From Streptomyces roseochromogenus subsp. oscitans DS 12.976 (GTDB taxonomy: Bacteria; Actinomycetota; Actinomycetes; Streptomycetales; Streptomycetaceae), in NCBI RefSeq assembly GCF_000497445.1, contig NZ_CM002285.1, positions 7,370,222 to 7,399,749 of the forward strand: a DNA stretch of 29,528 nt, written 5' to 3'. Made by a program: the position numbers and the translations under genes. Positions 24,672 to 29,528 of the stretch are shown piece after piece. The notes under the pieces were generated by a model that searched no databases, had not been told where the DNA came from, and saw only the letters and a list, made by a program, of their open reading frames with translations. How positions within the stretch are numbered: position 1 is the stretch's first letter; every line of letters starts with the position of its first letter.

Positions 24672-25619
24672 TCACTCCCACTCCCATGCGATGCCGACGA
24701 TGCTCGGACGTATCCGGGGCTCGACCACGTGGACGCAGTGGTGGGGGCCGCTGACCGGCAGTTCGTGCCGGCCGCTGCGGGGGGCCGCCGCAGAGTGCTG
24801 GGTGAAGCGATGGCAGCGGGCCGGTAGTGCGGTCGCGTCGAAGCGCACCTGGAGCGCGTACTGGCCGCCGGGGAAGCTGAAGCGGTGGAGGTACTCACGG
24901 GAGGGCCCGGACGTGCCGTCCTCGATGCCGTACCGGAAGAGGAAGGTGTCCCCGGAGCGCAGCCGGGTGCCGAAGAGCAGCTCCGCCACCAGGACGCCGG
25001 TCTCCCGATCCCAGCGGACGCGTCCTGTACGGCAGTTCTCCAGCGCCCGCACTCTGATGTCGCGCGGGCGGCAGCCGGGGTCGCCGTGGTGCACGGCGAC
25101 GAAGCGGTCCACGCCGTCGCGGTGGGCCCGCACGATGTGGTGGGCCTCGCGGCTCGCCAGTTCGCGCCGGGCGCCGATGCGGACGCATTCGTGGTGGCCG
25201 AGGGTGTGCAGCCCACCGTCGAGGGACCAGCCCAGCTCGGCCCGGAGCCGGTCCAGGACGTCCGAGGCCTCGATCAGGGAGCGGTAGGAGCGCCCCGCCG
25301 GGCGGCCGGTCACCGCGCGCTCGTCGACCTCGGCGAGCAGCCGGATCAGCGACTCGTCCGGCAACTGGAGGATCTCCTCCAGCGCCCGTACCGCCCGCAG
25401 CGACTCGGGGCGCTGGGGGCGACGGGCGCCCTGCTGCCAGTAACTCAGGCTGGTCACACCGACCTTGACCCCGTGCCGGGACAGATGGTGCTGGACGCGC
25501 TGGAGCGGCAGCCCGCGTGCGGCGATCGCGGCGCGCAGCGCCACATGGAAGGGGCCGCCCCGCAGGGCCGTGTCCAGTTCCGCGGTGGGGAGGTGCGCGT
25601 GCTCCGTGGCATGCAGCAT
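24672..25619 (-). CDS. Helix-turn-helix (XRE-like) DNA-binding protein
   Basis: 315 residues. The first 95 residues include an XRE-like helix-turn-helix: FHVALRAAIAARGLPLQRVQHHLSRHGVKVGVTSLSYWQQGARRPQRPESLRAVRALEEILQLP (about 24-88), in which VTSLSYWQQGARRP would be the recognition helix region. The rest is a cysteine-poor, Arg/His-rich domain with regular beta-like alternation (REAHHIVRAHRDGVDRFVAVHHGD, LFGTRLRSGDTFLFRYGIE, QYALQVRFDATALPARCHRF) that may bind a ligand; I do not recognise it. AGAAAGG is about 9 nt before the ATG. It diverges from the small Imm1-like gene. Its targets and any developmental role are unknown. Confidence 0.75.
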   Translation of the reverse strand: MLHATEHAHLPTAELDTALRGGPFHVALRAAIAARGLPLQRVQHHLSRHGVKVGVTSLSYWQQGARRPQRPESLRAVRALEEILQLPDESLIRLLAEVDERAVTGRPAGRSYRSLIEASDVLDRLRAELGWSLDGGLHTLGHHECVRIGARRELASREAHHIVRAHRDGVDRFVAVHHGDPGCRPRDIRVRALENCRTGRVRWDRETGVLVAELLFGTRLRSGDTFLFRYGIEDGTSGPSREYLHRFSFPGGQYALQVRFDATALPARCHRFTQHSAAAPRSGRHELPVSGPHHCVHVVEPRIRPSIVGIAWEWE

Positions 25620-25900
25620 GCCGGGGCGCCTTTCTGTGAGGTGTCGCTACGGCTGGTCAGACCGTCTGCGCTGGCGTGCGGGGCCACCCCTGTGGGCGCT
25701 GTGGACGCCTGTCGCTGTGCACGCCGCGCCGTACGCGGGCGTGCGCGGCCCCGAGTTCCCCCGCATTGAAGCGTGTTGACCAGACCCCGACAACACCTCG
25801 AACCCGCCACGACCGAAGCAGACCGGGTCCCGACGCCGTGCCCGAGCCGCCCGTCGTGGGCCGCCCGCCCGCCCGCGCCACCCGATGGGAAGATCGACGG

Positions 25901-26275
25901 GTGACGGAGACCTGGGCATTCGTCGGTGAGCCCATGTCCGTGACGGCCGAGGAAGCGGTCGTCGCCCTGCGGCGGAGGATCGCTGAGGGCCGCCTCGAAG
26001 CCCGGCTGACCAGCTCCGCCGGGCGTCTGCTGACCGTGGTGGGCAACACCGAGCGGGCGCTGGTGATGTTTCTCGACGAGGAGGACGCTCCCGGCGCGCA
26101 TGCCGTCTCGGCGGGACGCAGCGGGGCGAGCGGGGGCTTCCGGCTCGCGAACGGGCAGTGCGACATCTGCCCGGACGAGGACACCGTGCCGCTCGGCGAG
26201 GCCTTCCGGATCGTCCGGCACATGATCGGTACGGGCCTTCCGCCGGCAGACACGGGATGGTGCGCGAAGGGGTGA
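25901..26275 (+). CDS. Small protein resembling the Imm1 immunity-protein family
   Basis: 124 residues from a GTG at 25901 with GGGAAG upstream; the longer frame from 25676 has no ribosome site. The protein is soluble. An N-terminal helix (AEEAVVALRRRIAEG) is followed by strands (RLLTVVGNTERALVMFLDEED) and a C-terminal VPLGEAFRIVRHMIGTGLPPADTGW, which resembles the ending of Imm1-type proteins (a helix, then a short Gly-x-Pro segment and Trp). No toxin gene is next to it, so an immunity function is not supported by context. It lies just before the uvrC promoter. Codon use and position support a real gene; the family call is tentative. Confidence 0.65.
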   Translation: MTETWAFVGEPMSVTAEEAVVALRRRIAEGRLEARLTSSAGRLLTVVGNTERALVMFLDEEDAPGAHAVSAGRSGASGGFRLANGQCDICPDEDTVPLGEAFRIVRHMIGTGLPPADTGWCAKG

Positions 26276-26293
26276 GCGGCACGGGCGTGGGGG

Positions 26294-26302
26294 TTGTCCA
26301 CA
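26294..26302 (+). promoter_or_regulatory. Single DnaA-box match in the uvrC promoter region
   Basis: TTGTCCACA is the Streptomyces DnaA-box consensus. It lies 11 bp upstream of the PafBC-type -35 element of uvrC. No second box is nearby, so it is not an origin. Confidence 0.4.
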
Positions 26303-26313
26303 GGCCCGACGCG

Positions 26314-26336
26314 GTGTCGGTGCTCGCCAGTAGGGT
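26314..26336 (+). promoter_or_regulatory. PafBC-type DNA-damage promoter of uvrC
   Basis: GTGTCGGTG (26314-26322), 8 nt, TAGGGT (26331-26336). It matches TTGTCRGTG-N8-TANNNT except at the first base. The -10 ends 7 nt before the ATG at 26344, so the mRNA should be leaderless. Confidence 0.78.
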
Positions 26337-26343
26337 GTGAGAC

Positions 26344-28473
26344 ATGGCCGATCCCTCCAGCTACCGCCCCAGGCCGGGTGAGATCCCGGACTCTCCCGGG
26401 GTGTACAGGTTCCGTGACGAGCACCGCCGGGTGATCTACGTCGGAAAGGCGAAAAGCCTGCGCCAGCGCCTGGCGAACTACTTCCAGGACCTGGCGAACC
26501 TGCACCCGCGCACCCGGACGATGGTGACCACCGCCGCGTCCGTGGAGTGGACCGTGGTGTCCACGGAGGTCGAGGCGCTCCAGCTGGAGTACTCCTGGAT
26601 CAAGGAGTACGACCCCCGGTTCAACGTCAAGTACCGCGACGACAAGAGCTACCCGTACCTCGCGGTGACGATGAACGAGGAGTTCCCGCGCGTGCAGGTG
26701 ATGCGCGGTCACAAGAAGAAGGGTGTCCGGTACTTCGGGCCGTACGGGCACGCGTGGGCCATCCGGGACACCGTCGATCTACTGTTGCGCGTGTTCCCGG
26801 TGCGCACCTGCTCGGCCGGCGTGTTCAAGAACGCCGCCCGCACCGGCCGCCCCTGTCTGCTCGGCTACATCGGCAAGTGCTCCGCCCCCTGCGTGGGCCG
26901 GATCAGCGCCGAGGATCACCAGGAGCTGGCCGAGGAGTTCTGCGACTTCATGGCCGGCCGCACCGGCACCTACCTCCGCCGTCTGGAAAAGCAGATGATG
27001 GAGGCGGCCGAGGAGATGGAGTACGAGCGTGCCGCCCGCCTGCGCGACGACATCGAGGCCCTGAAGAAGGCCATGGAGAAGAACGCCGTCGTGCTCGCCG
27101 ACGCGACCGACGCCGACCTAATCGCCGTCGCCGAGGACGAGCTGGAGGCGGCCGTGCAGATCTTCCATGTGCGCGGCGGCCGGGTCCGCGGCCAGCGCGG
27201 CTGGGTGACCGACAAGGTCGAGGAGATCACCACTGGCGCGCTGGTCGAGCACGCCCTGCAGCAGCTCTACGGCGAGGAGAGCGGGGACGCGGTCCCCAAG
27301 GAGGTGCTGGTTCCGGCGCTGCCCGAACCCGCCCTGCCGGTCCAGGAGTGGCTGACCGGCCGCCGAGGGGCCAATGTCTCACTGCGCATCCCGCAGCGCG
27401 GCGACAAGAAGGCGCTCATGGAGACCGTGCAGCGCAACGCCCAGCAGGCTCTCGCGCTGCACAAGACCAAGCGCGCCTCCGACCTGACCACGCGCTCGCG
27501 CGCTCTGGAGGAGATCGCCGAGGCCCTCGACCTGGACAGCGCCCCGCTGCGCATCGAGTGCTACGACATCTCGCATCTCCAGGGGGACGACGTGGTCGCC
27601 TCCATGGTCGTCTTCGAGGACGGCCTGCAGCGCAAGAGCGAGTACCGCCGCTTCCAGATCAAGGGTTTCGCGGGCCAGGACGACGTCCGCTCCATGCACG
27701 AGGTGATCACCCGCCGCTTCAAGCGCTACCTCGCCGAGAAGGAGAAGACGGGGGAGTGGGCCGACGGCTCCGGCACCGAGGACTCCCTCACCGACGGTGA
27801 CGCCGCACTGGCCGGCTCGGAGGCGAGCGGTACGGACGCGTTCACCGGTATGGACACGATCACCAGCTCCCTCAAGGACGACGAGGGCCGTCCCAAGAAG
27901 TTCGCGTACCCGCCCCAGCTGGTCGTGGTCGACGGTGGACAGCCCCAGGTCGCGGCAGCCCGGCGCGCCCTGGACGAGCTCGGGATCGACGACATCGCGG
28001 TCTGCGGTCTCGCCAAGCGCCTGGAGGAGGTCTGGCTGCCCGGCGACGACGACCCGGTGGTCCTGCCCCGCACCAGCGAGGGCCTGTATCTGCTCCAGCG
28101 CGTCCGGGACGAGGCCCACCGGTTCGCGATCACCTACCAGCGCACCAAGCGCGCCAAGCGCTTCCGGTCCGGCCCCCTGGACGACGTCCCCGGCCTCGGC
28201 GAGACCCGGAAACAGGCGCTCATCAAGCATTTCGGCTCGGTGAAGAAGCTTCGGTCCGCCACAATCGAACAGATCCAGGAGGTGCCCGGGATAGGCCGGA
28301 AGACGGCCGAGACGATCGCCGCGGCGCTCGCCCAGGCGGTCCCGGCCGCACCCGCCGTGAACACGGCGACTGGGGAGATCATTGAGGAGGAGGAACCCGA
28401 GGCGACGGCGGGTTCCTCGGGGGAGCCCGTAACCGCGGGCCTCCCGGACGAACGACGGGGGCAGGAGACATGA
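26344..28473 (+). CDS. uvrC: UvrABC excinuclease subunit C
   Basis: 709 residues. UvrC makes both incisions around a lesion held by UvrB. The N-terminal GIY-YIG nuclease reads [27 protein letters not shown] (17-43) and cuts 3'. A four-cysteine cluster (from Cys156 in RTCSAG to GKCSAPC) matches the conserved Cys of UvrC proteins. The UVR motif [22 protein letters not shown] (about 223-245) binds UvrB. The C-terminal RNase H-like 5' nuclease contains [23 protein letters not shown] and [10 protein letters not shown], followed by a helix-hairpin-helix pair ([34 protein letters not shown]). An acidic insert (about 465-510) splits the RNase H part. The ATG follows the damage promoter by 7 nt. The stop overlaps rapZ in ATGA. 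Confidence 0.97.
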   Translation: MADPSSYRPRPGEIPDSPGVYRFRDEHRRVIYVGKAKSLRQRLANYFQDLANLHPRTRTMVTTAASVEWTVVSTEVEALQLEYSWIKEYDPRFNVKYRDDKSYPYLAVTMNEEFPRVQVMRGHKKKGVRYFGPYGHAWAIRDTVDLLLRVFPVRTCSAGVFKNAARTGRPCLLGYIGKCSAPCVGRISAEDHQELAEEFCDFMAGRTGTYLRRLEKQMMEAAEEMEYERAARLRDDIEALKKAMEKNAVVLADATDADLIAVAEDELEAAVQIFHVRGGRVRGQRGWVTDKVEEITTGALVEHALQQLYGEESGDAVPKEVLVPALPEPALPVQEWLTGRRGANVSLRIPQRGDKKALMETVQRNAQQALALHKTKRASDLTTRSRALEEIAEALDLDSAPLRIECYDISHLQGDDVVASMVVFEDGLQRKSEYRRFQIKGFAGQDDVRSMHEVITRRFKRYLAEKEKTGEWADGSGTEDSLTDGDAALAGSEASGTDAFTGMDTITSSLKDDEGRPKKFAYPPQLVVVDGGQPQVAAARRALDELGIDDIAVCGLAKRLEEVWLPGDDDPVVLPRTSEGLYLLQRVRDEAHRFAITYQRTKRAKRFRSGPLDDVPGLGETRKQALIKHFGSVKKLRSATIEQIQEVPGIGRKTAETIAAALAQAVPAAPAVNTATGEIIEEEEPEATAGSSGEPVTAGLPDERRGQET

Positions 28474-29489
28474 CCGAGCACGACACACAGCCCACAGCGG
28501 AGCGAGATCGGGCCCGCAAGGAAGCGGGGCAGGATCAGCTCCTGCCCGCGGCCGGCGAGCAGCCCGCGGAACAGGAAAACGGAGCACAGGTGAGCACGGA
28601 CGCTACGCCGGGTGCAGGCCCCGAAGCGGCCATCCCCGAGCTGGTGATCATCTCCGGTATGTCCGGAGCGGGACGGTCGACGGCCGCGAAGTGTCTGGAG
28701 GACCTCGGCTGGTTCGTCGTGGACAACCTCCCGCCCGCCCTCATCCCCACCATGGTGGAGCTGGGCGCCCGCTCGCAGGGCAACGTGGCGCGGATCGCGG
28801 TCGTCGTGGACGTGCGCGGTAGACGCTTCTTCGACAATCTGCGCGAATCCCTCGCCGACCTGGACACCCGGGGTGTCACCCGGCGCATCGTCTTCCTGGA
28901 GTCCTCCGACGAGGCCCTGGTGCGGCGCTTCGAGTCGGTGCGCCGCCCGCACCCGTTGCAGGGCGACGGCCGGATCGTCGACGGCATCGCCGCCGAGCGC
29001 GAGCTGCTGCGCGAGCTGCGCGGCGACGCCGACCTGGTGATCGACACCTCCAGCCTCAATGTGCACGAGCTGCGCGCCAAGATGGACGCCCAGTTCGCCG
29101 GCGAGGAGGAGCCGGAGCTGCGAGCCACGGTGATGTCCTTCGGCTTCAAGTACGGCCTCCCGGTCGACGCCGACCTGGTCGCGGACATGCGCTTCCTGCC
29201 CAACCCGCACTGGGTCCCGGAGCTGCGCCCGTTCACCGGCCTCAACGAGGAGGTGTCCGCCTATGTCTTCAACCAGCCCGGTGCGAAGGAGTTCCTCGAC
29301 CGGTACGCCGAACTCCTGCGGCTCATCGCGGCCGGCTACCGACGCGAGGGCAAGCGGTATGTGACCATCGCCATCGGCTGTACGGGTGGTAAGCACCGTT
29401 CGGTGGCGGTGTCGGAGAAGCTCGCCGCGCGCCTCGCGGCCGAGGGTGTGGAGACGGTGGTCGTACACCGGGACATGGGACGGGAATGA
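28470..29489 (+). CDS. rapZ: RapZ (YvcJ)-family nucleotide-binding protein
   Basis: 339 residues, about 50 more than usual because of an acidic, disordered-looking N-terminus (residues 1-55); an internal GTG at 28590 would remove 40 of these. The core begins [37 protein letters not shown] with Walker A GMSGAGRS at 63-70, and ends with the C-terminal RapZ domain [29 protein letters not shown] and the phosphate-binding [16 protein letters not shown]. In E. coli RapZ is an RNA-binding adaptor controlling GlmS; in Gram-positives its role is less clear. It starts in the ATGA overlap with uvrC and ends overlapping yvcK, so it is cotranscribed with uvrC and may share its damage promoter. Confidence 0.94.
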   Translation: MTEHDTQPTAERDRARKEAGQDQLLPAAGEQPAEQENGAQVSTDATPGAGPEAAIPELVIISGMSGAGRSTAAKCLEDLGWFVVDNLPPALIPTMVELGARSQGNVARIAVVVDVRGRRFFDNLRESLADLDTRGVTRRIVFLESSDEALVRRFESVRRPHPLQGDGRIVDGIAAERELLRELRGDADLVIDTSSLNVHELRAKMDAQFAGEEEPELRATVMSFGFKYGLPVDADLVADMRFLPNPHWVPELRPFTGLNEEVSAYVFNQPGAKEFLDRYAELLRLIAAGYRREGKRYVTIAIGCTGGKHRSVAVSEKLAARLAAEGVETVVVHRDMGRE

Positions 29490-29528
29490 CGGAACGTACA
29501 CCGCGGCTGAGCCGGCTGCGCCGGATGG
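29486..29528 (+). CDS. yvcK: YvcK/CofD-like family protein, start only
   Basis: Fourteen codons ([14 protein letters not shown]) before the window ends. The ATG overlaps the rapZ stop in ATGA. The basic start and the position after rapZ match the conserved actinobacterial order uvrC-rapZ-yvcK-whiA, where YvcK is a gluconeogenesis/cell-envelope factor. The call rests on gene order and a short N-terminus. Confidence 0.65.
   Translation, partial: MTERTPRLSRLRRM

Noticed and set aside
26294..26302. Replication origin signal
   Set aside because: A single DnaA box with no cluster, AT-rich element or dnaA/dnaN genes is not an origin.

Overview
The window is chromosomal DNA from a high-GC actinomycete, almost certainly a Streptomyces. 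Supporting signs are the strong G/C bias at third codon positions, frequent GTG starts with 4-base GTGA/ATGA overlaps, actinobacterial families (mycothiol-type maleylpyruvate isomerase/DinB, TerD/TerC, Tat-exported Rieske lipoprotein), and the rapZ-yvcK start pair next to uvrC. From memory the gene order resembles the uvrB-uvrA-uvrC segment of the S. coelicolor chromosome (about SCO1950-SCO1970), read in reverse. I see no tRNA, rRNA, CRISPR array, insertion sequence or prophage.

Layout. 1-1062 (minus): start of a PfkB-type sugar/nucleoside kinase, translationally coupled to psuG (pseudouridine-5'-phosphate glycosidase). 1164-1595: VOC-family protein. 1654-2208 (minus): ogt DNA alkyltransferase. 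2250-3122 (minus): secreted glycerophosphodiester phosphodiesterase. 3403-4281: MHYT-domain membrane protein. 4322-6460: uvrB. 6618-10549: a compact Ter cluster made of a TerD-like protein, a TerD-domain protein with a C-terminal FtsK-like but P-loop-less domain, and a TerC membrane protein behind a yybP-ykoY (manganese) riboswitch. 10700-11800: cation/proton antiporter. 11822-13126 (minus): MHS-type transporter, divergent from aroQ (13304-13777). 13808-16382 (minus): polar amino-acid ABC importer. 16730-18118 (minus): metallo-beta-lactamase-fold hydrolase and DinB/maleylpyruvate isomerase-type protein. 18343-21369: uvrA, with a strong terminator at 21384-21420. 21517-23567 (minus): LacI-type repressor coupled to a PfkB sugar kinase, with a perfect 26-bp operator at 23638-23663. 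23857-24285: Rieske lipoprotein. 24672-25619 (minus): XRE-like helix-turn-helix protein. 25901-26275: small Imm1-like protein. 26344-29528: uvrC, rapZ and the first codons of yvcK, joined by ATGA overlaps.

The unifying theme is DNA repair. Five promoters (ogt, uvrB, terD-like, uvrA, uvrC) carry the same element, TTGTCRGTG-N8-TANNNT, which is the RecA-independent DNA-damage promoter recognised by PafBC in actinobacteria. At ogt, uvrB and uvrC the start codon lies only 6-7 nt after the -10 hexamer, so these mRNAs should be leaderless. The same element precedes the TerD-like gene, which places the Ter cluster under DNA-damage control while its TerC member has its own promoter and a metal-sensing leader in which the Shine-Dalgarno sequence can pair with the aptamer's P1 strand. 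This TerD / TerD-FtsK-like / TerC unit between uvrB and uvrA is the best candidate here for an undescribed stress-response system.
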